Source: Yeosuana aromativorans (GTDB lineage Bacteria > Bacteroidota > Bacteroidia > Flavobacteriales > Flavobacteriaceae). Taken from it: 64,000 nucleotides of DNA. The stretch lies in contig NZ_BMNR01000003.1 in NCBI RefSeq assembly GCF_014646655.1, forward strand, positions 1 through 64,000, written 5' to 3'. Shown here piece by piece: positions 1 to 8,684 of the stretch. Within the stretch, counting starts at the first letter, position 1. The number at the start of each line of letters is the position of its first letter. The position numbers and the translations under genes are program-made. The notes below the pieces were generated by a model. It did no database searches and had not been told where the DNA came from. It worked only from the letters and a program-made list of their open reading frames with translations.

Positions 1-120
1 AATAAGATTACACTTATCTTTAGATTTCAAAACACCGAATATGTTATATAAATTAACAGCGTAAATCAATTTTTAACCTGTAGCCATATTTCAGGACGAG
101 ACATTTGAGAAAAACACAAA

Positions 121-732
121 TTGAACAAAGAAATTAAAATATTACGCTCTGACTTAATTGCTAAATGTGACCAATACCTGAATGGCGAAATTGGAGAAAA
201 GGATTTTGAAAATTATGCTTGGGACTTAATAACAGAAGATCATTTTGACTGGGACGATGACGTAATATCAGACATTCTTTTTCAATGGGATAATCCACTA
301 ATCAATTTTCCGATTACAAAACAAAATGTCAAACTTTGGAAACACCAATTAAGAACTGACGAAAACTTATTAGAAGATTTTAATTTATGGAATGTGCATA
401 TTGACCGACAAAAAAAGGTTTGCGAAAAATATGAATCTAAATGGAATCCGATTAACAAAAAACTGAAAGTTGGAATTAGTTCTGACCCTAATTCTGACCC
501 AATTCACGGATTACGACATCCGCAAGAAAAAGGAACTACAGGCTGGTATATTTGGACAGGAGAATACTCGGAATCAGGTGATTTTTTCAAACCAATGTGT
601 GCAGAACATTTGCTACAGATTCGACCTGAATTAATAAAATATTTAGGACTTGACATTGGTTATCGATTTTTAATTGACAAAAACGGTTACGAAGATGTTT
701 GGTTTGACGAAAAACTTAAAAATGTGGAATAA
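121..732 (+). CDS. Orphan 203-aa protein, possibly immunity-like
   Basis: No function is recognised with certainty. The protein is acidic, soluble, without signal peptide or membrane segment, and rich in Trp and Asp. Its C-terminal half (about residues 128-165) has the pattern GLRHP...GWYIWTGEYS...FF...AEHL, which resembles small proteins often found as orphan or immunity-type genes; this is recalled resemblance, not a search result. The start must be TTG at 121, because an in-frame TGA lies at 106-108 and no ATG occurs until late in the frame. The gene is AT-rich, stands alone, and is followed at 739-758 by a GTGTACAACAACGGCTATAA-type sequence of the kind seen after single orphan genes in related bacteria (inference). 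It abuts an integrase remnant, consistent with an accessory, transferred gene. Confidence 0.6.
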   Translation: MNKEIKILRSDLIAKCDQYLNGEIGEKDFENYAWDLITEDHFDWDDDVISDILFQWDNPLINFPITKQNVKLWKHQLRTDENLLEDFNLWNVHIDRQKKVCEKYESKWNPINKKLKVGISSDPNSDPIHGLRHPQEKGTTGWYIWTGEYSESGDFFKPMCAEHLLQIRPELIKYLGLDIGYRFLIDKNGYEDVWFDEKLKNVE

Positions 733-760
733 AAAAACGGTGTACAACAACGGCTATAAT

Positions 761-1154
761 TCTTTTGGTCCCAGGGGCCTTATCGACATCCGGAAGTATG
801 GCCTTTTCATAAAACTGGTTGGCTGCATTAATGACCGTGACATGTTCATCCTGCTGCCTTGACAGCAGGTGGTCCACAATTTGGTGCGGGGTGACCTCAG
901 CCATGTTTGTCAAGTTTGCCCTCAGGTAGTTATGGAATTCGTTTTGCATCTCATTGAGCAGGATATTGTGCTCCAACAGATGCTTTTGCCTGGTGCTGAA
1001 CCTTTGCATGCCTTCATCCCAATGCTTGATCTCTGAGCCCCTTATTCTGGTCAGGCTGATCTTCCCCTCGGCCTTTTGCGGTTGTGGACAATCCGGACAT
1101 AAAAAGGATAGCCCTTTTTGGGGCCTTGATGTAAAACTTGAGTGTTGTTCCCAT
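761..1154 (-). pseudogene. Tyrosine integrase remnant (N-terminal part, frameshifted)
   Basis: Read on the minus strand from the ATG at 1154, the sequence begins MGTTLKFYIKAPK, typical of the Arm-DNA-binding domain of Bacteroidota tyrosine integrases. The expected continuation (GYPFYVRIVHNRK) is in another frame after an A-run near 1115. A second shift near 1085 leads to GKISLTRIRGSEIKHWDEGMQRF, and then an open stretch to about 761 resembling the SAM-like core-binding domain (LLSRQQDEHVTVINAANQFYEKA). The two shifts do not cancel fully: the start and the 1009 reading differ by one base in phase. The catalytic domain with its R-H-R-Y residues is missing; homology stops around 761, just downstream of the orphan gene's tail. 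This is a decayed mobile-element relic near tRNA-Arg, a common target for such integrases. Sequencing error could explain the shifts, not the missing C-terminal domain. Confidence 0.75.
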
Positions 1155-1311
1155 AATTAATCTTCAAAGATTTAAAAAAATGAATGAATATGTGTGGAAC
1201 AAAAAATTGACATCAAACCGGTTCAAATCATCCCAAACCAAAAAAAAGTCATGGGCTACCTTCGCCTTTTGGCAAGAGGACTATCATGCCTTTTTCCACT
1301 TTTTAACGTTT

Positions 1312-1333
1312 TGGTGAAACAATGGTGAAACAA
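1312..1333. repeat. Tandem 11-bp direct repeat
   Basis: TGGTGAAACAA occurs twice head to tail with no spacer. It lies between the integrase remnant and the tRNA-Arg terminator. It may belong to the remains of the mobile element, but nothing proves this. The rest of 1155-1375 shows no gene. Confidence 0.6.
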
Positions 1334-1375
1334 ATAAGTGGTCTTAAACGAACTTTAACGGACCCAACTGAAAGC

Positions 1376-1407
1376 AAAAACCCCACAGTTCCTAATAAAC
1401 TGTGGGG
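1376..1407 (-). terminator. Rho-independent terminator after tRNA-Arg
   Basis: A 10-bp perfect stem (CCCCACAGTT at 1381-1390 with AACTGTGGGG at 1398-1407) encloses a 7-nt loop. On the minus strand it is followed by a short U-run (1376-1380). It lies 27 bases downstream of the tRNA-Arg 3' end and would end the yqeY-tRNA transcript. Confidence 0.8.
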
Positions 1408-1434
1408 TAATGAAACCAATTGAATCTTTGTTTG

Positions 1435-1508
1435 TGACCGCGGAGGGATTCGAACCCCCAACCCTCAGAGCCGAAATCTGATATTCTATCCAGTTGAACT
1501 ACGCAGCC
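1435..1508 (-). tRNA. tRNA-Arg (anticodon UCG)
   Basis: The minus strand folds as a 74-nt tRNA. The acceptor stem GGCTGCG pairs with CGCGGTC (two G-U pairs), the anticodon stem is TCAGA/TCTGA, and the loop TTTCGGC gives anticodon TCG. The T-loop GGTTCGAATCC is present. The CCA end is not encoded. It lies 33 bases downstream of yqeY on the same strand and may be read through from it. Confidence 0.93.
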
Positions 1509-1510
1509 AT

Positions 1511-1529
1511 ATTCCTGCTCGGCAGGAAT
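1511..1529. other. Hairpin between yqeY and tRNA-Arg
   Basis: ATTCCTG and CAGGAAT form a 7-bp perfect inverted repeat around CTCGG. The T-run (1531-1535) follows it only on the plus strand, where no gene is read toward it. On the minus strand it sits directly before the tRNA and may be a processing or attenuation structure. Confidence 0.5.
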
Positions 1530-1540
1530 CTTTTTATTAT

Positions 1541-1990
1541 TTATGCTAATTTTGCTTTTACTATATTTGATATGGTTTTTCCATCAGCCTTTCCTGCCAA
1601 CTCTTTACTGACAATCCCCATGACTTTACCCATATCTTTCATGCCCTCTGCGCCGGTTTTTTGAATGGTTTCTACCACTACTTTGGTTATTTCTTCATCA
1701 CTTAATGCCTTTGGTAAAAACTGGGCAATAACCTCAGCTTCTGCCAACTCAGGTTGCGCCAAATCCTCACGCCCTTGTTCAAGATAAACGGCAGCGCTAT
1801 CTTTACGCTGTTTCACTTGCTTTTGAAGTATCTTAAGCTCTTGTTCTGTTGTTAATTCTTCTTTGGCTCCACTTTCAGTCTGAGCTAATAAAATAGCCGA
1901 TTTAACTGCTCGTAGGGCAGTTAAAGCCGTCGTGTTTTTTTCCTTCATGGCAACCTTCATTGCCGTCATGATATCATCTTGTAAACTCAT
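1541..1990 (-). CDS. GatB/YqeY domain protein
   Basis: This 149-aa protein belongs to the YqeY family, which shares the tRNA-binding tail domain of the GatB subunit of Glu-tRNA amidotransferase. The role of stand-alone YqeY is not firmly known. The sequence shows the family's features: an N-terminal helical part (MSLQDDIMTAMKVAMKEKNT), the ALRAVKSAI segment, a charged middle, and the C-terminal tail GMKDMGKVMGIVSKELAGKADG. The ATG at 1990 is chosen because the family begins here; 30 further residues are open upstream but look untranslated. It lies downstream of the ftsZ terminator, so it is probably transcribed apart from the dcw genes, and just before tRNA-Arg. Confidence 0.9.
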   Translation of the reverse strand: MSLQDDIMTAMKVAMKEKNTTALTALRAVKSAILLAQTESGAKEELTTEQELKILQKQVKQRKDSAAVYLEQGREDLAQPELAEAEVIAQFLPKALSDEEITKVVVETIQKTGAEGMKDMGKVMGIVSKELAGKADGKTISNIVKAKLA

Positions 1991-2069
1991 TTGGTTTGAT
2001 TTTGTAAGATGCTGCGAAGATAGTAAGAAATATGTTTTCTGCCTTTGCTTTCTTAAATTTTTAATATAT

Positions 2070-2103
2070 AAAAAACCCAAAAAGCTGAGGGAAACTTTTT
2101 GGG
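2070..2103 (-). terminator. Terminator at the end of the dcw cluster
   Basis: A 9-bp stem (CCCAAAAAG at 2076-2084 with CTTTTTGGG at 2095-2103) is followed on the minus strand by six U's (2070-2075). It begins 34 bases after the ftsZ stop codon and would end the division-cluster transcript before yqeY. Confidence 0.75.
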
Positions 2104-2136
2104 CCTATAAGACGTTTGTACTAAACTGTCTTGGTA

Positions 2137-4101
2137 CTAATCAACATTATCGTGCAAAAACGAATTATTACTTCTCAATTGGATTTCATCATTATCATCA
2201 TAATCAATACTGGTTCTTGACATATCTGTTTCTGAAGAATGCTTGACCTCTTTCAAATCAACACCTTGCCGTTTGTATGCCGGAACTTTTTCTATATCAT
2301 CAATTTTAGAACTATTGAACTTATAGTTAAAATCCTTCATTTTACGTCTTCGCTCCGCTGCCCGCTCTTTTAACATGTCAGAAATAGGGCTGTTTACAGG
2401 ATCAATGTCTTGACCGGTTTCTTCTTCGGTTTGTTTTGCAACTATTTTCTTTTCAAATACGACTTCTTGGTCAAAACCTTCCAAAGTTTCCTCTTTGGTT
2501 TTTGGTTGTTTTTTGTTCATGGAAGACTCTACTTCAACATAATCATCAAGGGCATATCTAACGTCTCCTTTTTCATTAGATTCGGTAACAGTTATAAGCT
2601 CTACATAATCCTTAACCTGGATTTTCTTCACTTCTTCGTCTTCTAACTTATGTTCAATGACATCGTCTTTTTCTTCATTGGAAATTTTATTATTTGACAG
2701 TGGCAAATCAAATGTCAAGGTTATTTGTTTTTCCTCCTCAATATCCTCATCTTCAATTTTTGTTGGAGCAGACATTCTTGTAACTGGCTTAATAATAAAA
2801 TCATCCTCTTCTTCAAAATTTGCTTTTACCTCATCATAAACAACTTGTATGTTTTTGATAAGCTCTGAAGTTGGAATTAAATCCATTCCATTAGAAACTT
2901 GGCTTGTTTTATTATCTTTTGAGGTTGTTTCATCTGATTTATTGAAAGTATCTTCTTCAATATCCAAAACATGTTTCGTTACTGTTGGCTCATTTTTTTT
3001 CTCAAGCTCAATGGTTGGAGCAATGATAATGGGCTCCCGATCCTTAGGACTAAGGTCTTGGTCCTCTAGTGAATGAACTACTTTTTTAGCTTCAGTATTT
3101 GAAATTTCATCTTGTTGCTCCACATTAAACCCCGTTGCAATGATGGTCACTGCAATAGATTCCTCTAATGATTCATCTTCACCAACACCCATGATAATAT
3201 TGGCGCCATGACCAGCTTCATTTTGGATATGATCATTGATTTCACCAATCTCATCAATGGTGATTTCATGTGAACCAGAAACAATAAGCAGCAATACGTT
3301 TTTAGCTCCGGTTATTTTGTTGTCATTTAGCAATGGCGAATCCAATGCCTTTCTAATGGCTTCTTGTGCGCGGTTTTGACCTGATGCCAAAGCAGATCCC
3401 ATAATGGCGGTACCACTATTGCTCAATACGGTTTTGGCATCACGTAAGTCAATATTTTGAGTGTAATGATGTGTTATAACCTCGGCAATACCACGAGCAG
3501 CAGTGGATAACACCTCATCGGCTTTTGAAAATCCAGCTTTAAAGCCCAGATTTCCGTAAACTTCACGAAGCTTGTTGTTGTTGATTACAATTAAGGAATC
3601 TACCACACTTCTAAGGTTTTCAATTCCCTTTTGGGCTTGTTCTATACGCATTTTGCCTTCAAACTGAAATGGCATGGTTACAATACCAACCGTTAAGATA
3701 TCAGAATCTTTAGCCATTTTAGCTATTATTGGTGCAGCGCCTGTACCAGTTCCTCCTCCCATTCCGGCTGTGATGAAAACCATCTTAGTGTTGGTGTCCA
3801 ACATTTGGGTAATGTCATCAAAACTTTCTAATGCCGATTGTTCTCCTATATCTGGATTAGCTCCAGCTCCTAATCCTTCTGTTAAATTAACTCCTAATTG
3901 AATTTTATTGGGCACACCACTATTTTGAAGTGCTTGTGCATCGGTATTACAGACATAAAAATCTACGCCTTTAATGCCTTGTTGGAACATGTGGTTTATG
4001 GCATTGCTGCCGCCGCCGCCAACACCAATAACTTTAATGACATTCGATTGGTTTTTTGGTAAATCAAATGCTATACTGTCGAATTCTTTTTTGCTGCTCA
4101 T
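2137..4101 (-). CDS. ftsZ: Cell division GTPase FtsZ
   Basis: FtsZ is the tubulin-like GTPase that polymerises into the cytokinetic ring. The GTPase domain fills about residues 20-325, with VIGVGGGGSNAINHM near the start and the tubulin signature GGGTGTG at residues 115-121. A long acidic, low-complexity linker follows (about 330-640), as in Flavobacteriia. The protein ends in a conserved tail of the type LRSNNSFLHDNVD, the likely FtsA-binding peptide. The ATG at 4101 gives MSSKKEFDSIAFDLP, matching relatives (654 aa). The frame is also open to an ATG at 4188 that would add 29 basic residues and overlap ftsA by 11 bases; this is less likely. It is the last gene of the cluster, followed by a terminator. 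Confidence 0.97.
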   Translation of the reverse strand: MSSKKEFDSIAFDLPKNQSNVIKVIGVGGGGSNAINHMFQQGIKGVDFYVCNTDAQALQNSGVPNKIQLGVNLTEGLGAGANPDIGEQSALESFDDITQMLDTNTKMVFITAGMGGGTGTGAAPIIAKMAKDSDILTVGIVTMPFQFEGKMRIEQAQKGIENLRSVVDSLIVINNNKLREVYGNLGFKAGFSKADEVLSTAARGIAEVITHHYTQNIDLRDAKTVLSNSGTAIMGSALASGQNRAQEAIRKALDSPLLNDNKITGAKNVLLLIVSGSHEITIDEIGEINDHIQNEAGHGANIIMGVGEDESLEESIAVTIIATGFNVEQQDEISNTEAKKVVHSLEDQDLSPKDREPIIIAPTIELEKKNEPTVTKHVLDIEEDTFNKSDETTSKDNKTSQVSNGMDLIPTSELIKNIQVVYDEVKANFEEEDDFIIKPVTRMSAPTKIEDEDIEEEKQITLTFDLPLSNNKISNEEKDDVIEHKLEDEEVKKIQVKDYVELITVTESNEKGDVRYALDDYVEVESSMNKKQPKTKEETLEGFDQEVVFEKKIVAKQTEEETGQDIDPVNSPISDMLKERAAERRRKMKDFNYKFNSSKIDDIEKVPAYKRQGVDLKEVKHSSETDMSRTSIDYDDNDEIQLRSNNSFLHDNVD

Positions 4102-4177
4102 AAATTCTGTTTTACTGGTATTAATACTATTTTTTCTTTTATATTGTTCAATGGATGGTTTGTTTTGTTTATTTTTT

Positions 4178-5485
4178 CTACTCTGCATTATCTAAAAAGT
4201 CCTTGACGCGTTCTGTCAACTTATCCAAAAACGAACGTCTTTCTTTTATTGGCTTTTCCTCTATAATTTCATTTGGTTTTAACTCTTCCCGTCTTTCTTC
4301 TTCAATTTTTTCAACGCGTTTTCTCTCTTGGCGTTTTAAACCATCAAGAACCAACCCTACTGCTGTGGCAAACAAAGGGCTTGTTACATCATCATCACTA
4401 TCACCAGCCAAATGCTCATTGGGAAAACCAATTCTAGTATCCATGCCTGTGATGTATTCAACTAACTGTTTAAGATGCTTAAGTTGTGCACCACCACCTG
4501 TTAACACGATGCCTGCAATGAGTTTTTTCTTTTGCTCTTCGTGGCCGTAATTTTTTATTTCAACATACACTTGCTCAATGATTTCCACAACGCGCGCATG
4601 AATGATTTTTGAGAGATTTTTAAGGGTAATCTCTTTGGGTTCCCTACCACGTAGCCCTGGAATGGACACGATTTCATTGTCCTTATTTTCACCTGGCCAA
4701 GCAGAACCAAATTTTATTTTTAATAACTCGGCTTGTTTTTCAATAATGGAACATCCTTCCTTGATATCTTCTGTGATGACGTTACCACCAAAAGGAATCA
4801 CGGCAGTGTGACGAATGATGCCATCTCTAAAGATGGCCAAATCAGTGGTTCCTCCTCCAATATCAATCAACGCAACACCTGCTTCTTTTTCTTCTTGACT
4901 TAAAACCGCATTGGCAGATGCCAAAGGCTCTAACGTAATACCTTCTAAATTCAATCCGGCACTTTGTACGCAACGGCCAATGTTCCTGATGGATGACACT
5001 TGACCAACGACTACATGGAAATTAGCTTCCAAACGTCCGCCATACATCCCAATAGGTTCCTTAATTTCAGCCTGCCCATCTACTTTATACTCTTGTGGTA
5101 GGACATGAATGATTTCCTCGCCAGGCAACATGACCAACTTATGCACCTGATTGATGAGTTTATCAATATCATTATCATCAATCACCGTTTCAGAATTTGC
5201 TCTGGTGATATAATCACTATGTTGCAAACTGCGAATGTGTTGTCCAGCAATACCAACGGTGACTCCTTCAATTTTAATTTCAGAAGTGGCTTCTGCTTCC
5301 AAAACCGCTTGCTGAATGGATTGAATGGTTTGTGTAATATTGTTTACTACACCACGGTGAACACCTAGACTCTTAGATTTTCCGATACCTAAAATCTCTA
5401 CTTTGCCGTATTCGTTTTTACGACCTATCATGGCCACAATCTTGGTGGTCCCTATGTCTAATCCTACTGCTATATTATGCTCCAT
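4178..5485 (-). CDS. ftsA: Cell division protein FtsA
   Basis: FtsA is an actin-like ATPase that tethers FtsZ filaments to the inner membrane. The 435-aa protein opens with the phosphate-1 motif VGLDIGTTKIVAMIG. It also has the SHS2-insert region and the phosphate-2 motif VALIDIGGGTTDLAIF (about residue 205). The adenosine motif IVLTGGGAQL lies near 325. A charged C-terminal stretch ends in an amphipathic helix (RRSFLDKLTERVKDFLDNAE), the expected membrane-targeting sequence. The start ATG at 5485 is 3 bases after ftsQ. ftsQ, ftsA and ftsZ form the usual distal end of the dcw cluster. Confidence 0.96.
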   Translation of the reverse strand: MEHNIAVGLDIGTTKIVAMIGRKNEYGKVEILGIGKSKSLGVHRGVVNNITQTIQSIQQAVLEAEATSEIKIEGVTVGIAGQHIRSLQHSDYITRANSETVIDDNDIDKLINQVHKLVMLPGEEIIHVLPQEYKVDGQAEIKEPIGMYGGRLEANFHVVVGQVSSIRNIGRCVQSAGLNLEGITLEPLASANAVLSQEEKEAGVALIDIGGGTTDLAIFRDGIIRHTAVIPFGGNVITEDIKEGCSIIEKQAELLKIKFGSAWPGENKDNEIVSIPGLRGREPKEITLKNLSKIIHARVVEIIEQVYVEIKNYGHEEQKKKLIAGIVLTGGGAQLKHLKQLVEYITGMDTRIGFPNEHLAGDSDDDVTSPLFATAVGLVLDGLKRQERKRVEKIEEERREELKPNEIIEEKPIKERRSFLDKLTERVKDFLDNAE

Positions 5486-5488
5486 GGC

Positions 5489-6208
5489 TTATATTTTGGT
5501 ACATACTACTTGGTTGTCAAACTGTAAATTGACTTTACTGTAATTGTTTAGCGTTTTATCCTGTAGGTTTTTTTGATAAAACGCCTTAAGGTTATTTATT
5601 TTTTTATTTAAAAAATTGATAGTTCCCACCTGTACTATGAAATCGCACTGGCGAAGTTTTAGGCTAATAGTTTGATCTATGTTTTGATGAATTTCTATAA
5701 CATTTTTCATTAGGAAATCATCATTTTTAACTTTGTTTGCAACAGTATAAACGTTTTTTAAATTGTTCTTCTTTACATAACCGGTCACTATGGGCACTCT
5801 AGCCGTAAAATTAGATGACAATGGCATATAAAAACCTTCGTCATCAATGTAATAAGACTCCGTAGTGCTTACTCTAGCTATAGGTGTTTTTTGTTCAATA
5901 TCAGCCTTAACTGCACCATTTACAGTAACATATACTTCAGCTGACTTGATCATTGGATTAGAATTTAGGGCATTCTCTAACTGATTCAAATCTAAAGTTT
6001 CTTTTGACAAATTTTTAACGCTATGGTGATTTTGTATTAACAATTTACTAACAGTCTCATGGGTTACAAACAAATTATTCTCACCTACAAAACGGATATC
6101 AATTGATGACACCTTACGGGTTTCATTTCTAACTGTGGCAAAGGCAAATAAAAATATTACCAAGCCAAATAAACCAATCATTTTTATGTAGTTCCAGTTA
6201 ACTCGCAA
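5489..6208 (-). CDS. ftsQ: Cell division protein FtsQ/DivIB-like
   Basis: This bitopic division protein links early and late divisome components and regulates septal peptidoglycan synthesis with FtsL/FtsB-type partners. The 239-aa sequence has a short cytoplasmic start, one transmembrane helix (about residues 9-25, IKMIGLFGLVIFLFAFA) and a periplasmic POTRA-like part (about 35-110). A beta domain follows with the GFYMPL...FTARVPIVTGYV segment typical of Bacteroidota FtsQ. Identity rests on this pattern and on its position between murC and ftsA. It overlaps the end of murC by 11 bases, suggesting translational coupling. Confidence 0.9.
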   Translation of the reverse strand: MRVNWNYIKMIGLFGLVIFLFAFATVRNETRKVSSIDIRFVGENNLFVTHETVSKLLIQNHHSVKNLSKETLDLNQLENALNSNPMIKSAEVYVTVNGAVKADIEQKTPIARVSTTESYYIDDEGFYMPLSSNFTARVPIVTGYVKKNNLKNVYTVANKVKNDDFLMKNVIEIHQNIDQTISLKLRQCDFIVQVGTINFLNKKINNLKAFYQKNLQDKTLNNYSKVNLQFDNQVVCTKI

Positions 6209-7550
6209 TGCTAAATTCCTTTTTAATATGTTTAACTTCTTCTCCTATATCACCAGCTCCAATGGTCAACAAAACCTGTGCTTTACTGGCGCGTATTTTG
6301 GACATCATATTCGCCTTGCTAATAAGCTGTTTGTTGGGATTTTGTATTTTATTTAATAACCATTCTGATGTAATTCCTTCAATGGGCAATTCTCTTGCCG
6401 GATAAATGTCCAGTAACATAATTTCATCAAACTGTGATAGACTCAGGGCAAATTCATCTGCAAAATCCCGGGTTCTGCTATATAAATGCGGCTGAAAAAT
6501 AGCCAGTACTTTTTTGTCAGGATACATTTCCCTGACAGCCTGATAAACAGCATTTATTTCCTGCGGATGATGCGCATAATCATCTATAAAAACAAAATCA
6601 TCGGTTTTTATATGATATGTAAATCGTCTTTTAACCCCTGTGTAAGATGCTAAAGCCTTGGCGAGCTGTTGGTGAGGGCACCCATACTCTACAGACATCG
6701 CCAAGGCTATTAATGCATTCGACAGATTATGTCTACCAGGCAGGTTAAATTGTAAATTTTCAAGTACTGTTTTAGGTGTTTTAACATCAAAAACATAGGT
6801 GCCATTTTTTATCTTAATATTTTGAATGGAATAATCAGAATCATCCTCAATTCCGTATGTAACCCCTTGTAGTGCAAGTCCATTTTTAACAAATAGTTTT
6901 CCGTTTGTTTTAACTTTTTTAGAAAAATCCTTAAAAGCTTGCCTAAGTTGTGATGCATCGCCATAAATATCCAAATGATCAGCATCCATCGAGGTAATAC
7001 AAGCAATATTTGGCGACAGCGTTAAAAATGACCGGTCAAATTCATCTGCTTCAACCACTGAAACCTCGGTTCCATTAATTATTAAATTTGAATTGTAATT
7101 TTCACTAATGCCTCCTAAAAAAGCGGTCATTGGCACATTACATTCAAACAACAAATGGCCCAGAATACTGGTTGTAGTGGTTTTTCCATGAGTTCCGGCT
7201 ACTGCCAAACAAAACGTGTGTTCTGTAATCAAACCAAGCACTTCAGATCGTTTTAAAACATTAAACCCATTGGCTTTAAAATATTCTAATTCGCTATGGT
7301 TTTTAGGCACGGCAGGTGTATAGACCACTAAAGTGTCATCCGGATTTAAAAACCGTTCCTCTATATGTTTTATAGAATCCTCAAAATGAACACTAATGCC
7401 TTGGGATATTAAACTATCTGTTAACTCAGTTGATGTTTTATCATACCCTGCAACATACTTGTTATTGACATAAAAATATCGTGCCAAGGCACTCATACCA
7501 ATACCTCCGATACCTATAAAATAAACGTTATGTATGTTGTTCAGGTCCAT
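6198..7550 (-). CDS. murC: UDP-N-acetylmuramate--L-alanine ligase
   Basis: MurC adds L-alanine to UDP-MurNAc with ATP in the cytoplasm, the first step of stem-peptide synthesis. The 450-aa length is normal. Domains in order are the Rossmann UDP-binding domain (FIGIGGIGMSALA, residues 11-24), the ATP-binding P-loop AGTHGKTTTT (118-127), the central ligase region with EADEFDRSF, and the C-terminal domain with DDYAHHPQEI and FQPHLYSRT. It starts 1 base after murG and overlaps ftsQ by 11 bases. Confidence 0.97.
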   Translation of the reverse strand: MDLNNIHNVYFIGIGGIGMSALARYFYVNNKYVAGYDKTSTELTDSLISQGISVHFEDSIKHIEERFLNPDDTLVVYTPAVPKNHSELEYFKANGFNVLKRSEVLGLITEHTFCLAVAGTHGKTTTTSILGHLLFECNVPMTAFLGGISENYNSNLIINGTEVSVVEADEFDRSFLTLSPNIACITSMDADHLDIYGDASQLRQAFKDFSKKVKTNGKLFVKNGLALQGVTYGIEDDSDYSIQNIKIKNGTYVFDVKTPKTVLENLQFNLPGRHNLSNALIALAMSVEYGCPHQQLAKALASYTGVKRRFTYHIKTDDFVFIDDYAHHPQEINAVYQAVREMYPDKKVLAIFQPHLYSRTRDFADEFALSLSQFDEIMLLDIYPARELPIEGITSEWLLNKIQNPNKQLISKANMMSKIRASKAQVLLTIGAGDIGEEVKHIKKEFSIAS

Positions 7551-7551
7551 A

Positions 7552-8667
7552 TTATCTTTCTAGAAGTTTAACCACTTCATCTACTATATCTTTTGTGGCA
7601 TTTACCAATGCCAGCTTTTTAATGTTTGCTGCTAGTTGCTTTTGCCTTTCTGGTGACTGGATTAACTGCGAAAATTTATTTTCAAAATCAACATCCAAAT
7701 CTTCTTCTTTTATAATCATGGCAGCATCATTGTTTACAATAGCCATGGCATTTTTTGTTTGATGGTCCTCAGCCACATTTGGTGATGGTACAAAAATGAC
7801 CGGTTTACCAACAATGCACAATTCTGAAACCGAACTCGCTCCTGCCCTTGAAATAATAATATCAGATGTAGCGTAGGCAAAATCCATATTGTTTAAAAAC
7901 GGATACACCTGTATGTCTTTGGTGTTATTGTAAATTTTATACTGTTCATAATACAGTTTTCCACATTGCCAAATAACTTGTACATTTTGGGTGTCCAGAA
8001 AGTCCAGTTCTTTTTCAATTAAATCGTTTATGGCTCTAGCTCCTAAACTTCCCCCTAAAACCAACAAGGTATATTTACCGTGTTTTAGATTGAAAAAATC
8101 TTTGGCTTCTACAGTCTTTGTTTCAATATTGAGTAAATCCTGGCGAACCGGATTTCCTGTTTTTATAATTTTATCACTTGGAAAAAAGCGCTCTAAATTA
8201 TCATAAGCCACACAGATTTTTTGCACCTTTTTAGCCAAAAGTTTATTGGTAATTCCCGGATAAGAATTTTGTTCCTGTATCAAGCAAGGAATATGTTTTG
8301 AAGCCGCCATGTATAACAATGGTCCGCTTGCAAATCCACCTGTACCAATGGCCACATCAGGTTTAAAAGCCTTAACTATTTTATTGGCATTCCATAAACT
8401 ACTTATTAGTTTAAATGGAAACATAAGGTTTTTTAGCGTGAGTTTTCTCTGAATACCAGAAATCCATAAGCCTTTAATATCATAACCTGCTTGTGGCACT
8501 TTTTCCATTTCCATTCGGTCTTTAGCACCAACAAACAAAAACTCTGCATTTGGGAGGCGATTTTTCAAATCGTTAGCAATAGCTATCGCTGGGTAGATAT
8601 GCCCACCTGTGCCACCTCCTGAGAGAATTATTTTATATGTTTTTGATTCACGATTCACGATTCTCAA
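7552..8667 (-). CDS. murG: MurG glycosyltransferase (lipid II synthesis)
   Basis: MurG transfers GlcNAc from UDP-GlcNAc to lipid I at the inner membrane, giving lipid II. The 371-aa protein has the GT28 N-terminal glycine loop [12 protein letters not shown] (about residues 15-26), the GTGGFASGP loop and the C-terminal UDP-GlcNAc-binding motifs VLGGSLGA and [11 protein letters not shown]. The only upstream start is TTG at 8667. Codons 1-9 (MRIVNRESK) are made of the GATTCAC/GATTTAC repeat that flanks the neighbouring four-helix-bundle ORF, so the original start seems to have been replaced. The TTG is 1 base after that ORF's stop codon, so translation may be coupled to it. Confidence 0.95.
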   Translation of the reverse strand: MRIVNRESKTYKIILSGGGTGGHIYPAIAIANDLKNRLPNAEFLFVGAKDRMEMEKVPQAGYDIKGLWISGIQRKLTLKNLMFPFKLISSLWNANKIVKAFKPDVAIGTGGFASGPLLYMAASKHIPCLIQEQNSYPGITNKLLAKKVQKICVAYDNLERFFPSDKIIKTGNPVRQDLLNIETKTVEAKDFFNLKHGKYTLLVLGGSLGARAINDLIEKELDFLDTQNVQVIWQCGKLYYEQYKIYNNTKDIQVYPFLNNMDFAYATSDIIISRAGASSVSELCIVGKPVIFVPSPNVAEDHQTKNAMAIVNNDAAMIIKEEDLDVDFENKFSQLIQSPERQKQLAANIKKLALVNATKDIVDEVVKLLER

Positions 8668-8684
8668 TTTACGATTTACGATTG
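8645..8684. repeat. GATTCAC/GATTTAC repeat at left end of IVS-like ORF
   Basis: The stretch holds short near-tandem units (GATTCAC twice at 8645-8658, GATTTAC at 8673-8679, ending GATTG). It forms the boundary between murG and the four-helix-bundle ORF and covers both the stop of the ORF and the first codons of murG. Its inverse counterpart lies at 9023-9053. Confidence 0.7.

Noticed and set aside
716-1009. An apparently complete 97-codon frame on the minus strand
   Set aside because: It is an inner piece of the broken integrase; its last residues run past the end of integrase similarity into unrelated sequence, so it is not annotated as a gene of its own.
954-1160. A 68-codon plus-strand frame
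   Set aside because: It is the reverse strand of the integrase remnant, has no recognisable sequence and no promoter.
4102-4188. Longer FtsZ start overlapping ftsA
   Set aside because: The extra 29 residues are lysine- and asparagine-rich and unlike relatives, which begin near MSS..EFDSIAFDLP.
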